In this document: piece by piece, positions 10,002 through 18,463 of the stretch
Numbering within the stretch: position 1 is the stretch's first letter
Layout of the letters: each line of letters starts with the position of its first letter
NCBI RefSeq assembly: GCF_002966125.1
Contig: NZ_CP027062.1
Coordinates: 744,001-808,000, forward strand
Source: Pukyongia salina
Lineage (GTDB): Bacteria; Bacteroidota; Bacteroidia; Flavobacteriales; Flavobacteriaceae
Direction of reading: 5' to 3'
DNA: 64,000 nucleotides
Made by a program: the position numbers and the translations under genes
The notes under the pieces: generated by a model
Database searches by the model: none
Told to the model about the DNA's origin: nothing
What the model saw: the letters and a program-made list of their open reading frames with translations, nothing else

Positions 10002-10033
10002 TTGAATACATTGGTTTTCTTTTGTTATTTTTG
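10002..10033 (+). promoter_or_regulatory. Promoter of the nifU-like gene
   Basis: TTG at 10002-10004, 21 bases of spacer, then TATTTTTG (a perfect TAnnTTTG) at 10026-10033. This matches the Bacteroidota housekeeping promoter pattern. Transcription would begin near 10040, about 10 bases before the ATG at 10050, which rules out an upstream TTG at 10002 as the gene start. Confidence 0.65.
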
Positions 10034-10049
10034 CAAAAAAAAGCTACAC

Positions 10050-10952
10050 ATGCAGCAATTTAGTGTTGATATTCAACCCACTAACAACGAAAACATCGTA
10101 AAATTTATTGCGAATTCCTTCCTTACACAGGCTAAAAGTTTCGAATTCAAGAATATAGACGATGCTAAACCAAGTCCCCTTGCCCAGCAACTGTTTTACC
10201 TCCCTTTTGTAAAAACAGTCTATATATCTCAGAATTTCATTGCCATTGAGAAATATAATATTGTTGAATGGGCCGATGTACAGGAAGAGGTAGCCGAATC
10301 TATCTCCACCTATCTGAACAGTGGCAAACCTGTGATCATAGAAAGTGAGGCACCTTCAAAGATCCCCGTATCGGTTTATGCCGAAAGCACTCCAAACCCA
10401 GCCGTTTTGAAGTTTGTAGCTAATAAACCCCTGGCCGAAGGAACCTTCGAATTTAAGAATATCGACGAGGCTTCCCTGGCACCTCTGGCGAAGGAATTGT
10501 TCACTTTTCCTTTCGTAAAAGAGATATTTATAAGTGCTAATTATGTTTCGGTAATGAAGTATAATGTGGCCGAATGGGACGAGATCACTATGGAATTGCG
10601 GGAATTCATCCGTAACTATCTTGAGATGGGAAAACCTGTGCTGGATGATGCGATTTTAACCGAAGAAAAACGCACTTCGGAAACTTCCGAAGAAAATAAC
10701 AGAACCAGAACCGATCTAGACAAGGAGATCATCTCTATTCTGGACGAGTACATAAAACCTGCCGTGGCTGGAGACGGAGGCCATATTGCCTTCGATTCTT
10801 TTGATGAAAACACCAAAACTGTACGCGTAATTTTGCAAGGTGCCTGTAGCGGATGCCCTTCTTCTACTGTGACACTTAAAAATGGTATAGAAACCATGTT
10901 ACGGGAGATGCTTAATGGCAAAGTTGCCCACGTTGAGGCGATAAATGGTTAA
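10050..10952 (+). CDS. Nfu/NifU-type Fe-S cluster scaffold with duplicated N-terminal domain
   Basis: A 300-residue protein. Two Nfu N-terminal domains lie in tandem: one from about residue 8 (IQPTNNENIVKF, FEFKNIDDA) and one from about 108 (ESTPNPAVLKF, FEFKNIDEA). The C-terminal NifU domain has the cluster-binding pair Cys266 and Cys269 (GACSGCPSS). Such proteins carry [4Fe-4S] clusters to apo-enzymes in the cytoplasm; this window contains several clients (ActB, QueG). The ATG at 10050 is chosen because the longer reading frame from TTG 10002 overlaps the promoter. The gene heads a short plus-strand group with dodecin. The duplicated N domain is common in this family in Bacteroidota as far as I recall. 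Confidence 0.9.
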   Translation: MQQFSVDIQPTNNENIVKFIANSFLTQAKSFEFKNIDDAKPSPLAQQLFYLPFVKTVYISQNFIAIEKYNIVEWADVQEEVAESISTYLNSGKPVIIESEAPSKIPVSVYAESTPNPAVLKFVANKPLAEGTFEFKNIDEASLAPLAKELFTFPFVKEIFISANYVSVMKYNVAEWDEITMELREFIRNYLEMGKPVLDDAILTEEKRTSETSEENNRTRTDLDKEIISILDEYIKPAVAGDGGHIAFDSFDENTKTVRVILQGACSGCPSSTVTLKNGIETMLREMLNGKVAHVEAING

Positions 10953-11042
10953 GCCAGGAGTTTATCGAGCTTTATGCATGGGAAGTTGAGAGGATTTTCG
11001 TATCTTCTAGACTACATTAATGTATAATTAAAAAGCAAGATT

Positions 11043-11243
11043 ATGGCAGTTTTAAAAGTAATAGAAGTACTCTCAAACTCGAATGAAAGCTGGGAAGATG
11101 CGGCGAGAAACGCAGTAAAACATGCAGCTAAAAGTGTAAAGAACATTAGATCGGCATATATACACGAGCAGAGCGCAATTGTAAATGGAGATAATATTAC
11201 CGAGTTCAGGGTAAATGTTAAGATAACTTTTGAAGTAAACTAA
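11043..11243 (+). CDS. Dodecin family flavin-binding protein
   Basis: A 66-residue protein, the full length of a typical dodecin. It has the beta-alpha-beta-beta pattern (VLKVIEVLSNSNESWEDAARNAVKHAAK, then IRSAYIHEQSA and FRVNVKITFEV). Dodecins assemble as hollow dodecamers that bind riboflavin, FMN/FAD or lumichrome and buffer flavin. It starts with ATG 90 bases after the nifU stop and is closed by a hairpin terminator. It could be co-transcribed with nifU or have its own promoter; I see only a poor candidate (TATCTTCT). Confidence 0.9.
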   Translation: MAVLKVIEVLSNSNESWEDAARNAVKHAAKSVKNIRSAYIHEQSAIVNGDNITEFRVNVKITFEVN

Positions 11244-11262
11244 GATTATCCTGAAATCTTAT

Positions 11263-11298
11263 AAAAATACGCTTTTGAAATCTCAATGGCGTATTTTT
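11263..11298 (+). terminator. Terminator after dodecin, right arm doubling as a promoter box
   Basis: AAAAATACGC (11263-11272) pairs perfectly with GCGTATTTTT (11289-11298) around a 16-base loop. The T-rich right arm acts as the tract. The same arm contains the TAnnTTTG box of the next gene. Confidence 0.65.
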
Positions 11299-11299
11299 G
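11292..11299 (+). promoter_or_regulatory. Probable promoter -7 box of the YyaL-like gene
   Basis: TATTTTTG is a perfect TAnnTTTG box 15 bases before the ATG at 11315. The TTG at 11297, which would give a longer reading frame, is part of this box, so it is unlikely to be the start. A -33 TTG at about 20 bases is not evident. Confidence 0.5.
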
Positions 11300-11314
11300 T
11301 TTAAACCATTCAAT

Positions 11315-13432
11315 ATGATGCGAGGCGTTCTATTAGCATTCTTAATTCTTGCTCTATGTTATTCCTGTAATACTCCGAAAAAAGATATGTCTGATACACA
11401 CAAATACACCAACGATCTCATTCATGAAACCAGTCCGTACTTACTTCAGCATGCACACAACCCGGTGAATTGGAAAGCCTGGAACAATGAGACCTTAAAA
11501 CAGGCTAAGGACGAAAATAAGCTCATGATAGTGAGTATTGGGTATGCCGCCTGCCACTGGTGCCATGTGATGGAAAAAGAAAGTTTTGAGGATTCGACTG
11601 TAGCTGCGATAATGAACAAAAATTTTATCAATGTAAAAGTAGACCGGGAGGAACGACCCGATATAGACCAGATCTATATTGGTGCTGTTGAACTAATGAC
11701 GGGTAGAGCCGGATGGCCTTTAAATGTGATCACTTTACCCGACGGGCGCCCGGTTTGGGGTGGCACTTATTTTAGGAAAGAGGACTGGATCCAGCGAATT
11801 GAAAAGATTCAAGAGATTTATGAGGAGGAACCGCAAATGTTAATAGAATATGCCAATAAGCTGGAAGAAGGTATCAAGTCTATGGATCTGGTTAATTTCA
11901 ACAGTGCGGAAATTGACTTCAGTAATTACGATACCACTATGTTGGTGGAGAATTGGAGTAGAAAATTTGACCATCGTTACGGAGGGTATAACAGGGCCCC
12001 AAAATTCATGATGCCCAATAATTACCATTATTTGCTTCGGAACGCAGTAGCGAATAAGGATAATAAACTCCTTGAATACGTAAACCTAACTCTACAAAAA
12101 ATGGCCTATGGAGGTGTTTACGACCATATTGGGGGTGGATTTGCACGCTATAGCACAGACGATCGTTGGCATGTGCCGCATTTTGAAAAGATGCTTTACG
12201 ACAACGCTCAACTTGTAAGTTTATACAGCGATGCCTATGCTGTGACCAAAAACCCACTTTATGAGGAGATCGTCACAGAGACACTTTCATTCGTAGCTAA
12301 GGAACTAACACACGAATCAGGGGCATTCTACTCTTCTCTGGATGCCGATAGCGAAACGGAGACTGGCGAGCTGGAAGAGGGAGCATACTATATATACGGT
12401 AATGAGGAATTGGAGCCGTTACTCAAGGATGATTTCCAGCTGTTCCAGGATTATTACAATATTAATAGCTTCGGAAAATGGGAAAAACAACACTACGTAC
12501 TTATCAGGACCAAGAGTGATCAGGAAATTTTGGAAGAATATAAGATCTCGCTTGAAACCCTTCAGAAGAAGAAAAAAAACTGGAAAGCAGCCTTATTAGA
12601 ATACCGCAACCAACGTCCGCGTCCGCGTCTAGACGATAAATCTCTCACATCCTGGAACGGGTTAATGATGAAGGGCTATATAGATGCCTACAAGGTCTTT
12701 GGCAACGAAGCATACCTGGCGGCGGCCTTGAAGAATGGTAAATTTATTGTTGAAAATCAGTTACAACCGTCTGGTGCGCTCTATCATAATTACAAGGATG
12801 GGAAAAGTACAATAAACGGATATCTGGAGGATTACGCTTCGGTTATAGAGGCATTTATCTCCCTGTACGAAATCACCCTTGATGAAAGCTGGTTAGAACA
12901 CTCGGTGAATCTAACAGAATATTGCTTCGATAAATTTTATGATCAGGAAAGAGGAATGTTTTATTTCACCTCATCTGATGATCCCAAATTACTCACACGT
13001 AGCTTTGAGTACAGGGATAATGTGATTCCGGCATCTAATTCGATCATGGCGAAAAATCTTTTCAAATTATCGCATTTTTACGAAGCATCGCGATATGGAG
13101 AAACTTCCAGGCAAATGCTAAAAAATGTGCTGGCCGAAATGGAACAATATCCCAGTGGGTTCTCCAACTGGCTGGATCTACATTCAAATTATCAACAGGA
13201 TTTTTACGAAGTTGTAATAGTAGGTGAAAATGCACTCCAATTCGCCAGAGAGATAAATGCCACGTATATCCCAAACAAAATAGTAGCAGGAAGCACCGGC
13301 CCCGGAGACAGTTACTTACTAAAAGGGAGGTATTCTGAAGATAACACCCTTATTTACGTATGTGTTAATAATACATGTAAACTACCTGTTAGCGACTCAA
13401 AATCCGCCCTGGAGTTGATAAATACCGATTAA
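11315..13432 (+). CDS. YyaL/DUF255 thioredoxin-domain lipoprotein (spermatogenesis-associated 20 family)
   Basis: About 705 residues. The N-terminus is a lipoprotein signal with the lipid Cys at about residue 18 (LCYSC). An N-terminal DUF255 thioredoxin-like domain follows ([17 protein letters not shown], then CHWCHVM with Cys80 and Cys83, and [10 protein letters not shown]). A large (alpha/alpha)6 glycosidase-like domain fills the rest ([40 protein letters not shown]). The family is widespread from bacteria to animals; its reaction is not established. A lipoprotein form suggests a periplasmic, possibly redox-linked, role. ATG 11315 is preferred to TTG 11297 because of the promoter box and the signal peptide. 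Confidence 0.88.
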   Translation: MMRGVLLAFLILALCYSCNTPKKDMSDTHKYTNDLIHETSPYLLQHAHNPVNWKAWNNETLKQAKDENKLMIVSIGYAACHWCHVMEKESFEDSTVAAIMNKNFINVKVDREERPDIDQIYIGAVELMTGRAGWPLNVITLPDGRPVWGGTYFRKEDWIQRIEKIQEIYEEEPQMLIEYANKLEEGIKSMDLVNFNSAEIDFSNYDTTMLVENWSRKFDHRYGGYNRAPKFMMPNNYHYLLRNAVANKDNKLLEYVNLTLQKMAYGGVYDHIGGGFARYSTDDRWHVPHFEKMLYDNAQLVSLYSDAYAVTKNPLYEEIVTETLSFVAKELTHESGAFYSSLDADSETETGELEEGAYYIYGNEELEPLLKDDFQLFQDYYNINSFGKWEKQHYVLIRTKSDQEILEEYKISLETLQKKKKNWKAALLEYRNQRPRPRLDDKSLTSWNGLMMKGYIDAYKVFGNEAYLAAALKNGKFIVENQLQPSGALYHNYKDGKSTINGYLEDYASVIEAFISLYEITLDESWLEHSVNLTEYCFDKFYDQERGMFYFTSSDDPKLLTRSFEYRDNVIPASNSIMAKNLFKLSHFYEASRYGETSRQMLKNVLAEMEQYPSGFSNWLDLHSNYQQDFYEVVIVGENALQFAREINATYIPNKIVAGSTGPGDSYLLKGRYSEDNTLIYVCVNNTCKLPVSDSKSALELINTD

Positions 13433-13503
13433 CGCGACATAATTTTAGCTATCATACTTTCACAATTAATACGTCTTTAACAAAATTAAAAAACATAAAT
13501 AGC

Positions 13504-13620
13504 TATATTCGCCTGCTCTGATATTCAGGAGACCAACAATCGAAACCTAAAAGACCTTCCGGGCACTGCTTATTTAAATGAAGACTGTTGTTTACATTGG
13601 CAGCGCTAAAGCGCTTTTTT
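13504..13620 (+). ncRNA. Candidate structured leader or small RNA upstream of the paralogue locus
   Basis: In the 250-base gap before the first paralogue there is a promoter-like TATATTCG (13504-13511, one mismatch to TAnnTTTG). It is followed by a short CTGA/TCAG hairpin and a longer pairing between CAACAATC (about 13537) and GACTGTTG (about 13583) with one mismatch. It ends in a compact hairpin AGCGC-TAAA-GCGCT (13602-13615) and six T. The arrangement fits an attenuated 5' leader or a stand-alone small RNA. It may instead be just the terminator of the upstream lipoprotein gene. No known RNA family was recognised by eye. Confidence 0.3.
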
Positions 13621-13682
13621 CGATACTCACTTGAGTTATTAGATAACATTAACAACAAATTTAAAACACCACCTTACCAGTC

Positions 13683-14381
13683 ATGAGAAGAATATTTATT
13701 CTATTCACCCTCGCATTAATCACTTTTACATCATCAAATACCATAGCCCAAGGCGTTTTTAACGATCCCGAAACAGATACCTATATCTCGCGGAGATCCA
13801 TTACAATGCCCGATCATGGATACACTTACACCGGCTCTCCTTACGAGAATAAGGCATTTCAACCCGGGTTTGTTTTTAAGGATGGTAAAATTCTTGCAAG
13901 CAACGTAGGACTTCGATACAATGCAGCCCGAGATGAATTTGAGATCAAGAAATCTGTGAATACATCAAATTACGCAGCAAAAGTTCTGGTAAAATCTGAA
14001 GACATCTATGTGAAGATCATGAACAGATTGTATGTTTTTGTAGATAAGAACGAAGAGAACAAAACTGGCGGATACTACGAAGTACTTCTTGATGGCGAAC
14101 GTATTAGCCTGTACAAGAAATTATCGAAGGAATTCATTGAAGGAAAGAAAGCAGTTAATTCGATAGCTACAGATATTCTTCCGATGTATAAAGAAAAAGA
14201 ACAACTGTTCCTGTTGAACGAGAATAATGAACTTACCGAATTACCCAACTCAAGAAACGGTAGAATAAATTATTTCAGCAGTAGCAAAAAGCAAATAAAG
14301 CAACATATAAGAGATAATAAACTCAATATAAACAAGAGTTATGATCTTATAAAGTTGATTAGATATTACAATAATATTTAA
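13683..14381 (+). CDS. Secreted paralogue A of unknown function
   Basis: 232 residues with a signal peptide (cleavage near residue 22, TIAQG). I do not recognise the family. It shares an order of motifs with the genes at 14397 and 17060: a GSPY/GTPYN turn, a NVGLRYNAARDEFEIK strand pair, KVLVKSEDIYVKI..VFV, a GGYYEVLLDGE segment, a lysine-rich YKK..KEF..GKKA region, a LF.L.ENNELTELP strand and a C-terminal DLIKLIRYYNN helix. It is the most diverged of the three. The gene starts about 60 bases after a T-tailed hairpin and is separated from paralogue B by 15 bases, so the two form an operon. Probably a periplasmic or surface-exposed protein. Confidence 0.7.
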   Translation: MRRIFILFTLALITFTSSNTIAQGVFNDPETDTYISRRSITMPDHGYTYTGSPYENKAFQPGFVFKDGKILASNVGLRYNAARDEFEIKKSVNTSNYAAKVLVKSEDIYVKIMNRLYVFVDKNEENKTGGYYEVLLDGERISLYKKLSKEFIEGKKAVNSIATDILPMYKEKEQLFLLNENNELTELPNSRNGRINYFSSSKKQIKQHIRDNKLNINKSYDLIKLIRYYNNI

Positions 14382-14396
14382 TTAGGCATTGTCCCG

Positions 14397-15107
14397 ATGA
14401 AATTAAAGATCTTAATTCTCTTAGCCGTGGTTGTGATGAGTTTTACGGCCGTAGCCCAGTTTCAAACAAGGCAATCGATCAACGAACTCTACCTTGCAGA
14501 CTCCTATATAAAACGCCAGGCTAACGGAATTAGCTACAGCAATCCGGATGAATACAAAGGGACTCCCTACAATTTTCCCGATTATCAAATAGGAAACGTT
14601 TACAAAGGCAATGCGCTATTCGCTACCGAGGTGGCTTTACGTTACAACGCCGTTGCAGACGAACTTGAGGTTAAAGAATCTTTGGCCACTCCCAATGAAG
14701 ATGCACGAGTACTACCCAAAGACCCGGAGATCTTTGTAAAGATCGGGGATGATATTTTTGTGTTCGTTCCCTTCGAAGGGAAAATTGAGGAAGGTGGATA
14801 TTTTCATGTAATGTTCGAAGGTAAAAAACTGGACCTGTACAAAAAGATCATTAAAAAAGTGATTCCCGGCAAAAAAGCTTCCAATTCGTTAACAAAAGAT
14901 GTCCCTACCGAATTTAGGGACAAATCCCAGTATTTCCTGGTTACAAAAAACGGCAGGTTTTATCAATTACCCGATACCAAAGCCAGGAAGTTCGACATAT
15001 TTGGCGCCAACAAAGATATAGTGATGAAGTATGTGGATGATAATGATCTGGACGTCGATAAAGATGAAGATCTGCTTAAGATCGTGATGTATTACGACAG
15101 CATCTAG
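14397..15107 (+). CDS. Secreted paralogue B of unknown function
   Basis: 236 residues with a signal peptide ending near AVAQF. It is closely similar to the gene at 17060: YKGTPYNFPDYQIGNVYKG, then ATEVALRYNAVADELEVKES, VKIGDDIFVFVPFEGKIEEGGYFHV, KKVIPGKKASNS, KNGRFYQLP and a final LLKIVMYYDS. The conserved core looks like an all-beta domain followed by a short helical tail. The family is unknown to me. It lies 15 bases downstream of paralogue A, in the same direction. Its stop is only 5 bases from the stop of the convergent AraC-type regulator, with no terminator between them. Confidence 0.7.
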   Translation: MKLKILILLAVVVMSFTAVAQFQTRQSINELYLADSYIKRQANGISYSNPDEYKGTPYNFPDYQIGNVYKGNALFATEVALRYNAVADELEVKESLATPNEDARVLPKDPEIFVKIGDDIFVFVPFEGKIEEGGYFHVMFEGKKLDLYKKIIKKVIPGKKASNSLTKDVPTEFRDKSQYFLVTKNGRFYQLPDTKARKFDIFGANKDIVMKYVDDNDLDVDKDEDLLKIVMYYDSI

Positions 15108-15112
15108 TCGAT

Positions 15113-16780
15113 CTAACCTGAGGTCTGCTGTAATTGTTTCAGGTAATAGGAAGGATATATTCCGTGTTTCTTATAAAAACTCTTCGAAAAAGATTCGGCA
15201 CTCTTAAAGCCACATTCATTGGCAATCGCCTTAATGGTATATTTTCTGAAAGTAGTGTTCTCCTTTAATTCCTCCACCGCATAATCGATCCTGAGATCGT
15301 TGATATACTGCGAAAAGTTCTTCCCCTTTTTCAAATTGATGATCTTAGATAAGTAGGTGGAATTTGTCTCGAAGTCTTTGGCCATCTCGTTGAGGGAAAT
15401 TCGTTGTGAGAGGTATTTCTTTTCAGATTCAAAAACTTTTAGACGTGTCATGATACTTTCGATGATCTCTGGTGAAATACCAATTTCTTCAATTTCATCG
15501 GTTTCTTCCTCTTCATCCTTACGCGTATTCATCATTAGGTTCTCAAACCGTTTCTTGTATTGTTTTTGTCTTCTGAAATAATAAAGTACAAATCCAATGC
15601 TTACTACCAGAAATCCCAATGCCCATGCCAGGTTGGTGGAGGAAGCCCTGTTCTTCTGCTCGAGTTGGGAGATCAAAGTCTCTTTTTCCTCTACCAGTTT
15701 CGGGATCTCATAATCATTAACTGTCTTCTTGTTTATGTTCCTTTTTTTATTTTCGATCAGCCTTAAGACCACAACCAACTTGTACAAATAGTCCAGTTGT
15801 ATCTCATCTTCTCCCCTGTCCTTATGGTAACTGATCAATTTATCATAAACTTCGGGTAGTTCCGGGTACAATACACTTCGTTCCTCGTACAACGAATCGA
15901 TTTTAGTGTAATATTGCATGCCTTTATCTACTTCACCCTTATCGTAATATATACTTCCTACGTAGTAGTAATAATACGGCAGATAATAGTTATTGAATTC
16001 GTTTCGATAGCGATCTGCTTTCTGAAGGCTGTCGAGTGCTTCGTCGTAATCCCCCTTTACGTATAAAGCCGTACCCGATCGCGACACAAAGGCGTAATAA
16101 GTGGCCGAATCTCCCGCTTTTAAGGACTCTATGATGCCTTCTCTGAAATAGTATAATGCCGAATCCGGTTTTTTAAGGTTCACATAGGAGCGCCCTAGCC
16201 CTTCCAGGGACGACAAATAGTTTTGTTCGTATTGTTCGCTATTTTTATTTTGCTGAAGTAATTTGTAGGTAAGCAAATGTGCTTCCAGGGCTTCCTGATA
16301 GTCTCCCCACAATTCGTTTATATCGTTTATCTGGTGTAAGGCCGTGATCTGATGCCCGATCTGGTTTTTTTCCCTGGCAGACTGATAACCTAGTAATGCA
16401 CTTTGAAGGCTCCGTTCGTATTCTTCATTTTCGTAGAGATAATAGGATTTAAATAAATAACCAACAGTAGGAAAATTTTTATGGGTGCTGTTTTTTGAAA
16501 GCTGAATAGCTGTATCAAGGAATTTTATGGCCTCCCTTCGGTCTGAAACGAACGAAAGTCTTGTATACCCTCTGGCGATCTTAGTGCTGTCATTTACTAA
16601 TCTCGCTTTTTCAATATATTTTCTGGCAATACGTTCGGCGGTAAGCGTATCATCTGCGTGCCGGTCGAATAAAACGATAAGAGAATCTATGTGGCGTTCT
16701 TCAAGATACGAATCTGTTATGTCCTGTGCATTCATTAGCGAACTTAAAAGCACGATACAACATAACAATTTCAATCTCAT
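15113..16780 (-). CDS. Membrane-anchored TPR regulator with AraC-type DNA-binding domain
   Basis: 555 residues. A signal peptide precedes a helical TPR region (about 30-350; for example ALYYFREGIIESLKAGD, DYDEALDSLQKADRY). One transmembrane helix follows (about 384-402, LAWALGFLVVSIGFVLYYF), then an acidic linker. A C-terminal AraC/HTH_18 domain ends the protein (about 460-550; ISLNEMAKDFETNSTYLSKIIN, IKAIANECGFKSAESFSKSF). Proteins of this design put a sensor outside the membrane and the DNA-binding domain inside. It sits between paralogues B and C, convergent with one and divergent from the other, so it is the obvious candidate regulator of that locus. A perfect -7 box lies upstream. Confidence 0.88.
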   Translation of the reverse strand: MRLKLLCCIVLLSSLMNAQDITDSYLEERHIDSLIVLFDRHADDTLTAERIARKYIEKARLVNDSTKIARGYTRLSFVSDRREAIKFLDTAIQLSKNSTHKNFPTVGYLFKSYYLYENEEYERSLQSALLGYQSAREKNQIGHQITALHQINDINELWGDYQEALEAHLLTYKLLQQNKNSEQYEQNYLSSLEGLGRSYVNLKKPDSALYYFREGIIESLKAGDSATYYAFVSRSGTALYVKGDYDEALDSLQKADRYRNEFNNYYLPYYYYYVGSIYYDKGEVDKGMQYYTKIDSLYEERSVLYPELPEVYDKLISYHKDRGEDEIQLDYLYKLVVVLRLIENKKRNINKKTVNDYEIPKLVEEKETLISQLEQKNRASSTNLAWALGFLVVSIGFVLYYFRRQKQYKKRFENLMMNTRKDEEEETDEIEEIGISPEIIESIMTRLKVFESEKKYLSQRISLNEMAKDFETNSTYLSKIINLKKGKNFSQYINDLRIDYAVEELKENTTFRKYTIKAIANECGFKSAESFSKSFYKKHGIYPSYYLKQLQQTSG

Positions 16781-16855
16781 AGTTGGGTGGTTTTCTAGTA
16801 TTTTAGGACTACCGAAATAGCTACCATAAATTTACTTTTTTATTACGTAGCTGCA

Positions 16856-16863
16856 CAAAAATA
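16856..16863 (-). promoter_or_regulatory. Probable promoter -7 box of the TPR-AraC regulator
   Basis: On the minus strand this reads TATTTTTG, a perfect TAnnTTTG box, about 75 bases upstream of the ATG. The -33 region is T-rich (TTTTT at about 18 bases) but lacks TTG. The remaining 190 bases before paralogue C hold an imperfect plus-strand box, TAAACTTG, at 16978-16985. Confidence 0.45.
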
Positions 16864-17059
16864 CTGGCCTTTTGGGCCGGTAAAAACCATAAAACCCTTG
16901 ATTTAGTGGGGTTTAACAGCCGGGTTTAGGGTCTTCATTTATAAATTTCGACAGCGAATTAATAAATAACGTTATTATAAACTTGCAAATAGCGCCTACT
17001 GTGATTAGTTTTACATAAGAAATACTTAAACGAGCATTTACGACTTTAATTAACATATA

Positions 17060-17794
17060 ATGAAAAAGAAAATTTTATTACTTACCCTACTTCTGGCAGG
17101 CGGTCTTTTCCAGGCCGCCGCACAGAATTTTGGTGGAGACCCTTCACAGTTAAGAGCTTTCACCAATAGTCTTCATCAATTAGATGAATTTATAGAAAGG
17201 CAAAATATGGGAATCGATTTTGCAGAGACCGATACCTATACGGGTACGCCTTACAATCATCCTTCCTATTTGCCTGGTAATGTTTATAAGGGTAAAGAAT
17301 TATTGGCAACCAACGTGGCGCTTCGTTACAATGCCATAGCGGATGAAATGGAAGTAAAGGAGTCTCTGGATACTCCGGATAAGGAAGCTAAAGTATTAAC
17401 CAAATCTCCCGATATATATGTGAAGATAGGCAGTAAGGATATCTTTGTTTTTGTTCCTTATGACGGAGGAATTGAGGATGGAGGATATTTCCAGGTCCTG
17501 TCTGAAGGAAATAAATATGATCTCTTCAAGAAAGTAAAGAAGGATTTTACTCCGGCAAAGAAAGCAACTACTTCAATTACACGGGATATTCCTGCTAAAT
17601 TTGCAGATAAACCGGTGTATTATATAGTGACCAAAAATGGTAAATTCTATGAATTACCTTCTTCGAGAAAGAAAAAGCTCAAGGTATTTTCGGATAATGA
17701 AAAGCTGGTAAAGAATTATGTGAATTCTAATAATCTGGACCTGAATAACGAAAAGGACCTGATTAGGGTTATCAAGTACTATGACGGAGTATAA
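17060..17794 (+). CDS. Secreted paralogue C of unknown function
   Basis: 244 residues with a signal peptide ending near AAAQN. It carries the same core as paralogue B: YTGTPYNHPSYLPGNVYKG, then ATNVALRYNAIADEMEVKES, VKIGSKDIFVFVPYDGGIEDGGYF, FTPAKKATTSITRDIPAKF, KNGKFYELPSSRKKK and a final DLIRVIKYYDG. The family is unknown to me. It is divergent from the TPR-AraC gene across a 279-base region, and its stop is 9 bases from the stop of tsaB on the other strand. Duplication of this gene around its presumed regulator suggests that dosage or variation of the product matters. Confidence 0.7.
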   Translation: MKKKILLLTLLLAGGLFQAAAQNFGGDPSQLRAFTNSLHQLDEFIERQNMGIDFAETDTYTGTPYNHPSYLPGNVYKGKELLATNVALRYNAIADEMEVKESLDTPDKEAKVLTKSPDIYVKIGSKDIFVFVPYDGGIEDGGYFQVLSEGNKYDLFKKVKKDFTPAKKATTSITRDIPAKFADKPVYYIVTKNGKFYELPSSRKKKLKVFSDNEKLVKNYVNSNNLDLNNEKDLIRVIKYYDGV

Positions 17795-17803
17795 GCATAA
17801 CCT

Positions 17804-18463
17804 TTAACCTGAAATGAAATCTTTCAGATAATACGGCTCAAAATAAGCGACATCTTCGGTGTCGCTTATTTTATATTTACGCTCCGCTATCCCGGCCATA
17901 TCAATTGCGGATGGCATCGCATTGGGCATAAAAACGGCATTAGGATGATTTACTATTTTCTGAAATTTAGCCACCCCATTCCCAAGGAACACTGCCCTTC
18001 CTTTCTCGAGGAGATCGGCAAAAGAAGTATCATTTAATACTTCAGCCCGGGTTTCTCTAATTCGCTTGTTCGAGGCGTCGAACACCGCCGAATAGACCTC
18101 CATTCGCCTGGCATCCAACATAGGGACCTTATAATCGGCAGTGATATCTTTCGTTATGATCATCGATTCCAGAGTAGGAACAGATATCAAAGGAATGTCC
18201 AACACATAACAAAGTCCTTTTGCGGCCGATACTCCTATTCGAAGACCGGTGTAAGATCCGGGACCTTTACTAACAGCTATGGCGTCCAGATCATCCATAT
18301 CGATTTCACCAATGGCGAGAACTTCTTCAATATAAGGATGAAGTTTCTCGGCATGCGAATAACCCGGACTCTGATCTTCTTTAAAAGCAATAACGCTTCC
18401 GTTTACCGAAAGCGCTACAGAGCAATTTGTGGTGGCTGTCTCAAGACATAGTATGGTAGCCAT
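17804..18463 (-). CDS. tsaB: tRNA threonylcarbamoyladenosine biosynthesis protein TsaB
   Basis: 219 residues, the usual length. It shows the ASKHA-fold signatures ILCLETATTNCSVAL at the N-terminus and VSKGPGSYTGLRIGVSAAKGL at about 65-85. TsaB is a catalytically inactive paralogue of TsaD; together with TsaE they make t6A at position 37 of ANN-decoding tRNAs. Its ATG overlaps the stop of the preceding efflux adaptor gene by one base (TAATG), so translation is probably coupled and it is the last gene of the efflux operon. Confidence 0.93.
   Translation of the reverse strand: MATILCLETATTNCSVALSVNGSVIAFKEDQSPGYSHAEKLHPYIEEVLAIGEIDMDDLDAIAVSKGPGSYTGLRIGVSAAKGLCYVLDIPLISVPTLESMIITKDITADYKVPMLDARRMEVYSAVFDASNKRIRETRAEVLNDTSFADLLEKGRAVFLGNGVAKFQKIVNHPNAVFMPNAMPSAIDMAGIAERKYKISDTEDVAYFEPYYLKDFISG

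Noticed and set aside
10002-10049. Longer start for the nifU-like gene at TTG 10002
   Set aside because: The segment overlaps the -33 and -7 promoter elements and adds a Cys/Lys-rich peptide foreign to the family; ATG 10050 fits better.
11297-11314. TTG 11297 as start of the YyaL-like gene
   Set aside because: The TTG is part of the TAnnTTTG box and the terminator arm; ATG 11315 begins a proper lipoprotein signal.
16780-17059. Hairpin AAACCC/GGGTTT near 16890-16915 as a terminator
   Set aside because: It lies between divergent genes, where no transcript needs to end, and lacks a clean T tract; it could only be an operator, for which I have no further evidence.
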